Positions 11,888 through 22,450 of a stretch of DNA of 64,000 nt are shown piece by piece (the first letter of the stretch is position 1; the number at the start of each line of letters is the position of its first letter). The position numbers and the translations under genes are program-made. Source of the stretch: Allantophomopsis cytisporea. Taxonomy: Eukaryota; Ascomycota; Leotiomycetes; Phacidiales; Phacidiaceae. The stretch lies in the NCBI GenBank assembly GCA_024752435.1, contig CP103026.1, positions 310,001 to 374,000 on the forward strand, given 5' to 3'. The notes below the pieces were generated by a model. The model saw nothing but the letters and a program-made list of their open reading frames with translations, did not search any database and was not told where the DNA came from.

Positions 11888-12660
11888 TCAGCGCATTCCC
11901 TTCAAGAAGTTAGCCTCCTTGATCTTGGCTCTTCTCTCCTTTCTCATAGCCTCTGTCAAGGCCTCTCTAGCCGCAATAGCAGCAATGGCTCCCTCTTCAG
12001 TTCCCTCCTGGTTTGATGGTAAATCAATCGATTGTTGCTGGATTGGGACCTTTGGTTGTAAGAGGCTCGCATCTCCAGATGCGCGAATTCGCTCCTCCAA
12101 CTTCCGTTGACGCTTGGCTGCAAGTCTTCTCTGCTTCTTCGATTTGGCTGTGAAGGGGCATGTTAGCATATTTCAATTGCAAAGGTTTTGAAGGGCTGCA
12201 GATTCCAAACACAGCGTGTTGGGTTACAGAATATCACAGGAACAAATGTAAACATACAGAACTCATCTCCCTCCAATGGTCCTGCTCCGTCATCACTCTT
12301 CTTCTCCTCCAAACAATGCCATAACCATTCAGGATACTCTTCCTCAGGCTTTGCCACTGGATCCTCCTTGCCCTTGATGAAGTTCAAACCCCTCAGTGGT
12401 GTACCTGCTGGACACGAGGAGACGGGAACTACAAAGGCCTTAGTCTTTGGTCGGAGATCGACGCCTAATGAGACGTCATTTGGAGCTGGAGAGAGTGGTG
12501 TGGAAAATGGTTGCGCAGCACCAGTTGAGGTTGCTGCTGGAGGACCCTCATGTCGTGGAGCAGTGTGCGTGGCAGAAGAAACCGCAGATACGAACGATCG
12601 AGTGAATTGCGATGGCGCTCTGAGAGTCGATACTCTCCGTATGCAGCTTCTACAAATCAT
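11888..12660 (-). CDS. mrpl37: Mitochondrial large ribosomal subunit protein mL54 (MRPL37), 220 aa
   Basis: Two exons on the minus strand: 12660-12258 and 12147-11888, with a GTATGT donor, a GCTAAC branch site and a CACAG acceptor. The N-terminus (MICRSCIRRVSTLRAPSQF) is rich in Arg and Ser with no acidic residues, as in a mitochondrial presequence. The diagnostic part is the EEEYPEWLW block (about residues 108-116) followed across the intron by SKSKKQRRLAAKRQRK and the ending IKEANFLKGMR, which match the MRPL37/mL54 family. It would be a structural component of the mitochondrial 54S subunit. The Pro/Ala/Thr-rich stretch between presequence and core (residues about 35-70) looks disordered. 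It lies 370 bp downstream of the complex I subunit gene on the same strand. Confidence 0.9.
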
Positions 12661-13029
12661 GTTGGGTGGTTATGTTGATTTCGAAATGTCGATTGCATTT
12701 GCGATGCTCAAGCTTGTGCTTCGATTTCAATAATTTCTCCGGTTGCCAAACTAGCCAGATACGCAGGCATTATCAGAACGACTTTCAGAACTTCACACAT
12801 CAAGTTACAATGCGCATACACCAGACATTTGTGGAACTTTGTCTTTCGTAATTTGTACAATTAGCATGATCTTAATTTTGATCAGCCGTGCAAGAGTTAC
12901 TGTCCGCAAACAGCGCTCATGGCTTTCCAAACTCCCTCCTCACCCTGCTCAGACCATATCACAGTGATCCGAACTCAGATAATTCTACCAACACTCTTTC
13001 CCCTTCTGTCCTTTGCTGGCCGCTGCTCT
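12661..13029. other. Intergenic region upstream of mrpl37
   Basis: These 369 bp hold the 3' end of the complex I gene and the promoter of mrpl37. I see no coding or repeat features. Confidence 0.5.
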
Positions 13030-13490
13030 CTATTTCTCCGGGATATAGTTCTGTTGCTGGAAGAGGTAACCCTTGACCTTGGACTCCTGCAATAACTCGA
13101 AGTATCGGTCTATTAAACAACATCCATTAGCCATTGACCGTTCAAACTTCATATGAAGTCGTCAGATAATCCAGGGCATCCTTCATCCTGATTCTCGTAT
13201 TCGCTCATAGCCTCCAAGCTCACTCCCTCAAGTACCATGCCGCCTAAGTCGATGTACTGACCTCGGAGACTACCACACTTCTCGAGATGGTTGACACCCT
13301 CTCTGTAGTAACACTTTCCAAGCTCCTCTCTGACCAATCTAGCCATCATGCTCTTGACCCATTGTTCCCGGATAATGGCGTCCTGTGCTTGCTTCAATCG
13401 GGGCGTATCGTCGTAGTCAACACCGTCAAAGGTAGGGGCGACGGTAGGCTTCTTGGCCAAGAAGGCAGCGGATTCTGGAGTTGGGGCCAT
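13030..13490 (-). CDS. Complex I (NADH:ubiquinone oxidoreductase) 12 kDa subunit, PDSW/NDUFB10 type, 102 aa
   Basis: Exon 1 is 13490-13262 and exon 2 is 13109-13030. Splicing CTCCGAG to ACCGATAC through a 152-bp intron gives LEKCGSLRDRYFELLQES and the ending FQQQNYIPEK, replacing a meaningless read-through tail. The start MAPTPESAAFLAKKPTV and the block CYYREGVNHLEKCG match the fungal 12 kDa subunit (nuo-12.3 in Neurospora, NDUFB10 in animals). It is an accessory subunit of the complex I membrane arm. Cysteines in the KCYYREG and LEKCG contexts are conserved. There is no cleavable presequence, as in that family. An in-frame extension to 13679 upstream of MAPT is probably leader sequence. Confidence 0.88.
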
Positions 13491-13936
13491 CGTAGAAGAA
13501 GTGGTTCGTAGAGTTCCGCAGTGTAGAATCCACGACAGCTGAATACGACCTTGAATTGAGTAGATATGAGCCTCAGCATCACCATGCTCGACCATGAGCT
13601 TTACCGATTTAGTTTGCGGCCTTAGGTATGAATGGTCAGCAGAATGATAAATTGATGCCTCAGTGATAGGACAAGGCATGAACGAGGCTGGGAAGCGTTT
13701 TGCAATTATCGCGTCAGTGCGCGTTTTTTTGATCGTTAGCTTTTTTCACTGAAATCTTATCGTTGCTAACCGAGGAAAAAATGGGCAAGAGCTCCCCAAT
13801 GATAAAAGCTGTCGCAGACCCTTCTTTTTCTTTTTTCATCCCCCAACAATTTCCATTCGAAGATTCCTCACTTTTCTTCGATTCATCCATTTCCCCTCAT
13901 ATACTACTTCTAATCCCTTCATATCCATAAATCAAA
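13491..13936. promoter_or_regulatory. Divergent promoter region, complex I subunit / gar2
   Basis: These 446 bp separate two divergent start codons. The half next to gar2 is strongly pyrimidine-rich on the plus strand (about 13820-13915), as is common before highly expressed fungal genes. Confidence 0.5.
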
Positions 13937-15430
13937 ATGGGAAAGACCAAGGAAGTCAAGGCCAGCAAGGTCACCAAGGCTGAGAAGCCAGCTAAGGCCG
14001 TCGCCGCAAAGGCTGCCCCAAGCAAGAAGTCCAAGAAGGCTGCCACCCCATCTGAGTCTTCTGACTCCTCCGACAGCGACTCCAGCTCTGAGTCCGAAGA
14101 CGAGAAGCCAGCCACCAAGAAGGCAGAGGTAGATTCCTCTGATTCCGATTCCGATTCCTCTGATTCTTCCGATTCTGACTCCTCCGATGAGAAGTCATCA
14201 GACAGCGATGACAGTGATTCCGATGACAGTGCCGTCGTTGCCCCAGTCGTCGAGGCTACCAAGAAGACCGCAAAGGCTGCCGTAAACGGTGCCGCCAAGG
14301 CCGTTGATGGTGCTGCTAAGGCTGTCGCCAAGGCTACTGTAAGTAACAAGCATCACTTCACATATAAAGTTCATATATCTAACTAAAGTTTAGGAGACCT
14401 CTGACTCTTCCGATGACTCTTCTGACTCCGACGATGCTGAGAAGGACTCTGATGATTCTTCCGACTCTGATGACTCTGATGATGATTCCGAGGAGGCTCC
14501 ATCCAAGAAGCGCAAGGCTGATGACTCCGAGGAGGCCCCAGCCAAGAAGACCAAGGCCGAGGCCCCAGCTGCTGCTGAGGATACCGGATCCAAGAACCTT
14601 TTCGTTGGTAACTTGAGCTGGAACATTGACGACGAGTGGTTGTACCGTGAGTTCGAGGAGTTCGGTGAGATCACTGGATCCCGTGTCATCAGCGACAAGG
14701 CCACTGGCCGCTCCAAGGGTTTCGGTTACGTTGAGTTCGCCAACTCTGCCGATGCCGCCAAGGCTCTCAAGGCCAAGAAGGGTGCTCTCATCGATGGTCG
14801 TGAGGCCAACGTTGACTTCTCCACTCCTCGTGACACCACCGCTCCACGTGAGCGTGCCAACCAGCGTGCCCAGCAGTACGGTGACTCCCAGAACCCAGAG
14901 TCCGACACCCTTTTCGTCGGTAACATCGCCTTCGAGGTTGACCAAGACACCCTTGGTGAGGCCTTCGGTGCTCACGGTACCGTCACCAACGTCAGACTCC
15001 CAACTGATATGGACTCTGGCAACCCTAAGGGTTTCGGATACGTCTCCTTCGCTTCCGTCGAGGATGCCAAGAACGCTTTCGAGAACATGGCCGGTGCCGA
15101 TGTTGGTGGACGTCCTCTCCGTCTTGACTACGCTACCCCACGCCCAGAGCGCTCCGATGGCGGCTCCCGCGGTGGATTCGGTGGTGGACGTGGTGGTGGA
15201 CGTGGCGGTGGACGCGGTGGATTCGGTGACCGTGGAGGACGCGGTGGTGGACGTGGCGGTGGACGTGGTGGATTCGGTGACCGTGGAGGACGCGGAGGTG
15301 CTCGTGGCGGTCGTGGTGGCAGCACCAACCGTGGAGGCTTCGGTGACTTCAAGGGCAAGAAGCAGGTCAGTATTCCTCGTCCATGATTATGTCTTGATCA
15401 TTGCTAACCACACCATAGACCTTTGAGTAA
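13937..15430 (+). CDS. gar2: Nucleolin-like nucleolar protein Gar2/Nsr1, 461 aa
   Basis: Three exons: 13937-14338, 14394-15365 and a last exon of only 12 nt, 15419-15430 (Thr-Phe-Glu-stop). The N-terminal third alternates basic Lys/Ala segments with acidic Ser/Asp runs, as in nucleolin and Nsr1, giving many potential casein kinase II sites. Two RRMs follow: RNP2 LFVGNL near residue 202 with RNP1 KGFGYVEF near 243, and LFVGNI near 307 with KGFGYVSF near 346. The C-terminus (about 385-455) is a GGRGG/RGG domain. Gar2 functions in the nucleolus in pre-rRNA processing and 18S rRNA production. Codon use is strongly biased to C-ending codons, as expected for a highly expressed gene. The tiny last exon is supported by a gtcagt donor, a CTAAC branch site and an atag acceptor. 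Confidence 0.93.
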
Positions 15431-15486
15431 GCGGATCGCTACTAGAGGCATTAGAGGACTGTCTGCCATGTCAGCATTGCCGCACA

Positions 15487-15650
15487 ATGGGCTCTTTGGG
15501 CTCGTATGTTGACTTTGTGGGTCGTGGGCTTTGTGGGTTGTCGGCTCTTGACTATTACTTCCTTCTGGAAGGTGTGGGCTTTGAGATCGTTCTTCTTCGG
15601 AAGGCAACTTGTGGGCTTTGAGGCTGGTTGGCTATGTGGGCTGTCCCCCG
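15487..15650 (+). repeat. GTGGGCTTT-rich repeat in the gar2 3' flank
   Basis: The words GGGCTTT, GGGCTCTTTGGGCTC, GTGGGTTGT and GTGGGCTGT occur about eight times in 165 bp just after the gar2 stop codon. Spacing is irregular. They would be inside the gar2 3' UTR if transcription runs that far. Confidence 0.6.
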
Positions 15651-16318
15651 TTTGACTTTGATGACTTGATTCATGGATGGCTATCGATGTTCCCGTCCGC
15701 TTTTCACCTTTGGGCTTTTTTACTGCGAGTCTGTCAGACTTTGCATGTGGGGCGTTACAAAATCAGTGGGCTTTTTTGATCTACGATGTCCGATATGAAG
15801 CATCCTTTCCAATCCATTCTTGGGTTGCATGGATGTGGATTCGGATTGTTATGAGGGTTGAATTATACTGAGGGGCATATCCAAAAAGTCTTTTTATTTC
15901 CTGTGGGGCAGGATGGCGTTTACTTGTACGGAATATTACTCTTGCTAGCTGGTTTTTTATTTTTTACTTATGAGGTAGGTATGGCTTTCCCCGACAACAA
16001 ATACCATACACCGTAACTCTTACTTTGTTTTTCCCCAATCGGAAGTTATAACTCATGACGAACGGTCGGAATAATAGAATACAAGAAGTTTTTTCAAAAA
16101 TATTTTCATGTCACGATTTTGGTATGTGTGAATGATGACATTGTGAACTGCGCGTGAATGATCTGACTCGTGACTCGGCTCGTGACCGTTTTCGTGGATA
16201 TCAATCAGCCTTAAACCACGGGCAGTTACCCACCAGTATGATGACCGTGCCACGTGCCATGATCTTGGGGGTTGGGGGTTGGGGGCTGTTTGACTATTCG
16301 CACGGTGGAAGGAGCAGA

Positions 16319-16347
16319 CGAGTAGAGTAGAGTAGAGTAGAGTAGAA
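16319..16347. repeat. (AGTAG)n pentanucleotide repeat
   Basis: Five GAGTA/AGTAG units. The reverse complement of the same pentamer is repeated at 41266-41285. Confidence 0.8.
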
Positions 16348-16403
16348 TACCTAGGTAGGTACACTACAGGTATGTAAGTACATACACAATATGGATGGAT
16401 GGA

Positions 16404-16426
16404 TAAGGTAAGGTAAGGTAAGGTAG
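16404..16426. repeat. (GGTAA)n pentanucleotide repeat
   Basis: Four AAGGT units; the same repeat type is found at 2321-2345. Confidence 0.75.
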
Positions 16427-16622
16427 CCCACATGGCACGCTTGGCCATGTCTTCTGCCCTCTTCGAGTCTTGTGCCGTGCTCATTGTGGTAGTGTATTTC
16501 ACTACCCTCATACAACATCAAATCAAAATGGTCACGATGGGCCTTTTCTTGCTCGACTCTGGGACTTTCCGGTGCGAAGCCGTGGATGGGCGAGTGCGGT
16601 TTGATGATTGATGTGACATCGA

Positions 16623-16675
16623 TTTGCTTTGCTTTGCTTTGCTTTGCTTTGCTTTGCTTTGCTTTGCTTTGCTTT
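16623..16675. repeat. (TTTGC)n pentanucleotide microsatellite
   Basis: Ten perfect tandem TTTGC units. It creates open frames of Ala-Leu-Leu-Cys-Phe type that have no other coding signs. Confidence 0.95.
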
Positions 16676-17171
16676 CTGGCGGGTTCGGCGCTGGGTGTAA
16701 GTACACAGTTCAGTTAGTAGCTTGCAGTTCATGGGCTTGGTCGTGGTCTTGGTGCGTGTCGGTGCTCTCCTCTGCTGATATGGCGTATGTACGTATTGTA
16801 GTAGAGTGAGTATATATATGGTGATGGGTGTTTCGATGGATTCCCCGCTGTTCCTCCTCATCGTAAGATGTTTGTCGGTCTGTTTGTGCATGTTAAGTAG
16901 ATAGATGCTTGGAGTATGGATGTATGTGACTTGCTCTCGGCTCAAGGTTTGCCGGTACATAGACGCAGCATAGCATCTCGCCATGTTTATGCTGCATGCA
17001 TGTTGACTGTGAATGAGGATTAGAGGGAAGGTCGATGAAGGCGGGCGAGATGTCTGTCTGTACATATGTACAGTCCAGTACGTGGACTCAAGTACGTATC
17101 GAACTTCAACTATGGCTGCTCCGTAACTGTTTACCTCCTACGTATGATTCACGACGTGACTGTTTATCTTT

Positions 17172-17262
17172 TTCGTTGCATTTGTTGCATTCGCTGCCTT
17201 CGTTGCCTTCGTTGCCTTCGTTGTCTTCGTTGTCTTCGTTGCCCTCGCTGCCCTCGCTGCCC
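17172..17262. repeat. 9-bp TTCGTTGCC minisatellite
   Basis: About ten nonamers, with TTCGTTGCA, TTCGTTGCC, TTCGTTGTC and CTCGCTGCC variants in order across the tract. Confidence 0.8.
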
Positions 17263-18402
17263 AACCATCACACTTTACTTCTCATTCTCATTCCTATTTC
17301 TCAAGTATTGCCCCTCCAAGATTGATTTGGAATATGCAGGTGAGTCGAGTGTATCCAATCAATACCCAACGGTGAACGGCTGTCCCTCACTTGGATGCTG
17401 TTCCCAGTACCCCTTCACATCTACCCGAAGACCCTGGAAAGAGACTTTGCTGTGCTGCTGCAGTATGAATCTACAGTCACACTCACTCATACATACTTAC
17501 TTAACAGACACACACACTCTCTCTCTCTCATATATTCTGTTGAAGGAAATCTGTCAACTTCAACATTCTTCTCCTTATCAAAATCTACTCTCACGACGCA
17601 CATCATCGCGTCCTTTTAATAGACATTTCTCATACCATCAACCGTTTGATTCCTTGGGTTATCATCCATGGTGGAGAACGAAAGAGAGAAAGTGGAGACA
17701 CACCCTCACACCTTATCGTGCTTCCTTATCGATTGCGCGCCATTAAACTGAATTCCGCTCCATTTAATGCCAATTCCTACCTCCATATACTTTACAAAGT
17801 ACCATACCATTGTTATCCCTGTCTCACCCGTACGACGCTTCAACAGTCAAGGCGCAGTCGCAGTGAGACAGCACACCAGTACATGGGCACCTGCAACAAG
17901 ACAAAAAACTAACTCTCTTCCCTTATCATCGCATCCCTCAATCTTGACACTGACCTCATCCACTCCTCAATAATATTCTCCTTATCCTTCTCCTTCTCCT
18001 TCTTTCTCCAACTTCAGAATATTTAAATCTCAAGATACTTCATTACATATTTGTTGGGAAAAAGAGGAAGGCGTTTGGCTCCCGCGCTATACGTTACTGT
18101 ATACACTACGCCATCGCTCTGGCTTATCATTCCATCCACCACTTCCCGTCGCTTAAGATAGGTACTGCAAGGCTCGTGAATGCGGAGTAAGTTGATATAC
18201 CCCAGTCGTCCCAGACAAAGGCGACAAAGGTTAACGCTTACTTGCAGCTCAAGCCTGATAAACTCGAGATCGACTTTGTTTATCATTTCGACTTTGAGAT
18301 TCGGTGCCTTTTCAACGCTGTCGGGGAGTTATTATTGAGGGGCTCAGCCGACGGATAACGGAACGGATTATTGTGGTTTGGAAGTGACTGTACTGTGCAA
18401 TC

Positions 18403-19634
18403 ATGGCCCCATCGTATGGAGATCTTGGTCGACAGCGACCCGGTGGTCCATCGCAGAGTCGAAGTACAGGCGCAGAGGATGAGTTACCGCTCTCAAATGG
18501 TCCTGCATACCGAATCCGAAATGAAGGTATATTGATTCCGCCTACAGTCGACTAGGACATGCGCTTATCATCACAGCAGAATCCTGGGTAGAGATATCCT
18601 CGCAACCATCATCCTCCTCCCTCTCATCTATCGGAGATGAAATCATTACAACTGGCCTGCGCGTGCAACAAGATACACGGAACCGCAGAAGGAGACGAGT
18701 CACTGCCGATTTGCTCTCTCATCCTACCAGCACGAGCAGTCAAGATGAGTATGACGAGAGCGAGAGCTCCGACGACGCCGTTCTTTCCAGCTCCACAGAG
18801 CACATCCCTTCACGCCTGAAACGGCAATCATCCTACGATGCTGGCTCCGAGTCCGACTCATCGTCCTCCGAGAACCTAACAGCAATCGGTACGCGCGCCG
18901 CAGACGCAGGCCCAGAAGTAGTCTTTACGCCACAACCAAATGTTTTCTCACAGGCCCAGCTCCAAAACCAACGCCGCCCAACCCCCCAAGTAGACTCCTA
19001 CTTCCCACGCGCTCCGTCCTCACGACCAACCTATTCCGAGCGAGATCGGCATTCCTACCCCAGCAGAAATAGCCGCCCTCATCAAAGTCATACCCTATAT
19101 AACGCATACTCGCCCTCTCACCAAGCCGACCATGACGCTGCCCTCCGTGCCTCACTCACCACTCTCCTCTCTTGCGCCGCCGCGGCTCGCGGCCTGCCAA
19201 AGCGCAACCAGCCCTCTCAACCAAGCAGCCAGCAACCCACCGGCTTGCGTATGGTTCCCGAGTCCGCACTCCTCGCTACTCCGCCCTCTCCTTCTAAAGC
19301 ATCCGATAGTGAAAAGGGCAAGCGGAAGACGCCCAAGCAGGAAGCTTCTCGTGCCGCTAAGAAGAAGAAAGTGAGCGTTGTCGGTGAGGAGATGGGGCTT
19401 GTTAGCCCTACATTGCTCACTTGGGTTGTCTCTGCTGGCGTCGTCGTGCTCGTCAGCGCTATTGGATTTAGTGCGGGCTATGCTATGGGTCGAGAGGTTG
19501 GTCGTCAGGAAGTCCTTGGTGGTGCTGGTGTACCTGCTGGTACGTTTGAGGGAGCGGGTGTTGGGGAGTGTGGACGAGAGGTAGGCAGGGCGACCGGTGG
19601 TTTGAGAAGGTTCAGGCTTGGTGTTACTGCTTAA
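18403..19634 (+). CDS. Conserved-type fungal protein with C-terminal membrane segment, 393 aa, function unknown
   Basis: Exon 1 is 18403-18526 and exon 2 is 18577-19634. The acceptor is a tandem CAGCAG, so a one-residue-shorter form is possible. Visible parts in order: a Trp motif SWVEISSQPSSS (W45-V-E-I48); an Arg run RNRRRRR (about 76-81); a long Ser/Asp/Glu-rich disordered region; a short predicted helix AALRASLTTLLSCAAAARGLPK (about 229-250); a Lys-rich patch AAKKKKVS; and one strong hydrophobic segment LLTWVVSAGVVVLVSAIGFSAG (about 321-342) followed by AMGREVGRQE and a short Gly-rich tail. The layout is a cytosolic disordered arm anchored near the C-terminus. I do not recognise a named family. 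W-x-x-I is the core of Atg8-interacting motifs, so an organelle-autophagy receptor is possible but unproved. Convergent with ALG6. Confidence 0.8.
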
Positions 19635-20307
19635 GTGCGTATAATGCGTGCATAGAGCATGAGCGGTTTGAGTTGGGTCATCAGCTCTTCCTGTGATACC
19701 TTCTGCTTATACGCACTTGACGCCGCACGTTATTCCGGTCCTTGAAGGAAACATAGGACGATGATAATGACGACGACGCACACGAACGACGACTTGACAA
19801 AGTTTGCACTTTCCTTTTGTTATTGGAGTTTTGCGGTGGGGCTTGCATGCTTTCCTTGCTAAAATGGACTTTTTTGTGCGCGTTTTCTTTTGTTGGATCG
19901 TGCTTTCAGAAGAGGTTTTGGCATGTTTGAGGTCGCATGGTTTCTTAGATGGTGCCAGCTCACCTTGTGGATGTTTGGGGGATACCATTTGGTTTTGGAA
20001 TGGGTGAGATGCGATGGATAGGGGTTTTAGCTGATTGAAAGATTTTGGTATATCAGGGGAGTGCGAGGTACCTAATTATCTGAGCATTAGTAAATACACC
20101 TTAAAAATGAGTTTTGGCAATCACTGTGTATACGCTCTGGATGCATGCATGAATACTACAATAATGTATGTGTGTGTTCTCTTGCCTGTAAATCTGATAA
20201 TAACGTTCGAATAGCATAGACCATGGGTATAGGTATGTACAAATCCAAGCACCTAGCAAGGTAAAACAAGCCACTCCGTAAACTGGTAAACATTCTATAC
20301 ATACAAT
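19635..20307. other. Convergent intergenic region
   Basis: These 673 bp separate two convergent stops. I see no coding or repeat feature beyond T-rich 3'-end-like sequence. Confidence 0.5.
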
Positions 20308-22117
20308 CTAATTCTTCTTCTTCCCCTTCGCCACCTTCTCGGCCGCAAAAAAGCCACTCTCAATCACCAAATTCCAAAGACAATACAAATACGCCCCGGC
20401 AAATCCCACAGTGCCAACACCCACGTTAGCAACAACCCACAAATCAGGCTTGTCAGATGGCGGGCTCAAGCTCGCCTCGACAACATGCCAGAGCAACATG
20501 GCCCCATAGAACCCGCCATGCACAACGGCCGTCAGCGTATCCGCCGCCGAGCCGAAGCCATAGAGGCCGATGGACGCAGGCGGTAGGCCGAGCAGGTAGG
20601 TCCACAGGCCCGTGAGCACGAAATACGGCACGCGCAGATCGACGCGCGACAGCAGCGGGAAGAGAGTCCAGGCGCCCAGCACGTTAAACAGGCCCAGCCA
20701 CGCGCGTTGCCGTGGCGCCATGCCGTCCTTGGAGGCCAGCAGCGCTGTGAGTGGGAGCAGGGGGAGGAGAATGGACTTCTCGTGTACTTGGAAGCTGAAG
20801 AGGAAGAAAGCCCAGGCGCACGTGGCTAGTGACCATGGGAGGGTCTCCTTGCGTGGCTTGAGCAGCGTTATGAGGCACGGCGGCGTGATGGCTGCTAGTG
20901 TCAGGAGGAGCGAGGCGCGTTGCAGCGTTTCTTGTGGGAAGGAGGTTAGCTTGTAGACTGTGTGCAGCGTGCACCAGAAATTGGCGACTTTGTCTTCGAA
21001 GAGCCCCCGTGCGAAGGGGAACACGCGGTGGATTAGCTGCGCTGTTTGGTGCGCCAGTGGATAGTACCAGGCTTGGTGGTCCAGCTTGAATGATAGCTCG
21101 GAGAAGATTGGGAGGGGGGCCCGGAAGCCGAAGAGGTCGGGCCGGGCGTCGATGCCGTGGTAAGAGTCGTAGAGGGCGCCGAGGAGAAGCGGGGAGAGGA
21201 GTAGTATGAAGGAAATGGCCGTTACGGAGGCGATAGCAAGGAAGCGCGCGATGTTGATGCGTGGGAAGATGCAGATGCCCAGCAGGTAGGCGAAGATGGC
21301 GGGTGCGTAGTATAGTGCCATCTGCTTGAAGCCCAGGGCTAGCACGAAAAACACGCATGCCCAGAGGTTACGGCCAGCGGTGATGCTTGACATGGTGGCG
21401 AGTACGAGGCCGAGCATCACTGTGTTGTATTGGAAGTGCACATGGTCGATGAGTATAGTTGCAGGTTGCATGAGGATGGCAACCAATGCCAACGAACTGT
21501 CCCATGTGTGCACACCCTGTAGACGACTGAATCTCCGCACGAATATCACGGCTGCTGGTACGAAAACAAGATACTCAGAGACCAGCACTGTCGCGCGCAT
21601 AAAGATCTTCAGGCTTGGATCGTCGAGACCGCGGGAGGTGTACAGCGCAAACCAGGAGGGATTGATGAATGCGCCGATCTTGCCACATAGCCAGCTATGA
21701 TATGCTGTCAAGGGAGGATAGTCCAATCCCCACCACTCCAGATCGTGGAAATACCATTGCGATATAGGTAGTTGTGTGGTTATTTCCATCCAATGTCGCT
21801 GAGCTTCGAAATCGCCAAATAAAGGTGGACTTTGAAACCCTTTCTCATAAATCAGTATAAGAATTATTGATGATAGACTTTGAAGCCAGGAAGAAAGTAC
21901 CTGAGTAGCCCCATAGTCCTGCAGCCCATCTAAAAAGTCCAGCGACCATGAGGATCAATGGTAGAACTTCCCATTGCGAGGCGACGCCCCGCGCTGGCCA
22001 GAGGAAAGAGGCCAGAGGATACGTAGGTTTCGTAAGGGAAGATGGAGACATTGGCCCATAACCGTTTCCATCTTTCTTGCCCTTCCGTCGCGGTTTATGG
22101 GGCGCTGGTCCGGCCAT
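20308..22117 (-). CDS. alg6: ALG6, dolichyl-P-Glc:Man9GlcNAc2-PP-dolichol alpha-1,3-glucosyltransferase, 582 aa
   Basis: Exon 1 is 22117-21901 and exon 2 is 21839-20308; the 61-bp intron joins WGYSG to FQSPPLFGDFEAQRHWMEIT. The enzyme adds the first glucose to the lipid-linked oligosaccharide in the ER lumen during N-glycan assembly. Family marks are GDFEAQRHWMEIT, WYFHDLEWWGLDYPPLTAYHS with the luminal acidic residues, DHVHFQYN, and the many hydrophobic segments of a GT-C enzyme. ALG8 has a different DYPP context, so ALG6 fits better. The C-terminus ends in a Lys-rich AEKVAKGKKKN tail. The N-terminus is basic (PHKPRRKGKKDG) and cytosolic. The second exon is unusually GC-rich compared with flanking DNA. 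Start chosen at MAGPAPHKPRRKG because the upstream in-frame extension lies in the promoter shared with SEC10. Confidence 0.92.
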
Positions 22118-22450
22118 ATTCTCAAAAAATCCAGAAATTTGGACGTTGTGGCATAGGACGGAGTATATGAGAGTTTGGCCAGGAGCTGTTGGTGATGGGT
22201 AACGTATCAAATTCCATGCCCATGTCAATGTAGCTTAAGCTTGACTGCGGGAGCTTCCGCGCGACGGCACCCCCATACCTCGAGCTTTCGACCCCATGTC
22301 AAATGTATGAGGTGCACCAGACCATGTATTCCGATTACGCCTACTGAACGACAAACTATACCTCAACCCACGAAAATAACAATGGCTGCAGAACTATTCT
22401 GAACGACATATTTACGATATTGGAGGAGGGGCCATTAACGACGGGCGCAA
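22118..22450. promoter_or_regulatory. Bidirectional promoter region, ALG6 / SEC10
   Basis: Only 333 bp separate the divergent start codons of an N-glycosylation gene and an exocyst gene, so the promoters must overlap. No TATA box is obvious. Confidence 0.55.

Larger units (their letters stand above)
15431..18402. other. 3 kb intergenic region downstream of gar2
   Basis: The first 250 bp carry a repeated GTGGGCTTT-like motif (see separate entry). The remainder holds several microsatellites, a (GCTTT)n tract and a TTCGTTGCC repeat. No coding region is recognisable. The last 500 bp probably contain the promoter of the next gene. Confidence 0.5.

Noticed and set aside
13897..14349. Ser/Glu-rich minus-strand ORF over gar2 exon 1
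   Set aside because: Antisense shadow of the acidic Ser/Asp repeats; the plus-strand frame continues into RRMs.
15128..15358. Proline-rich ORF opposite the gar2 RGG domain
   Set aside because: It is the antisense shadow of GGRGG codons.
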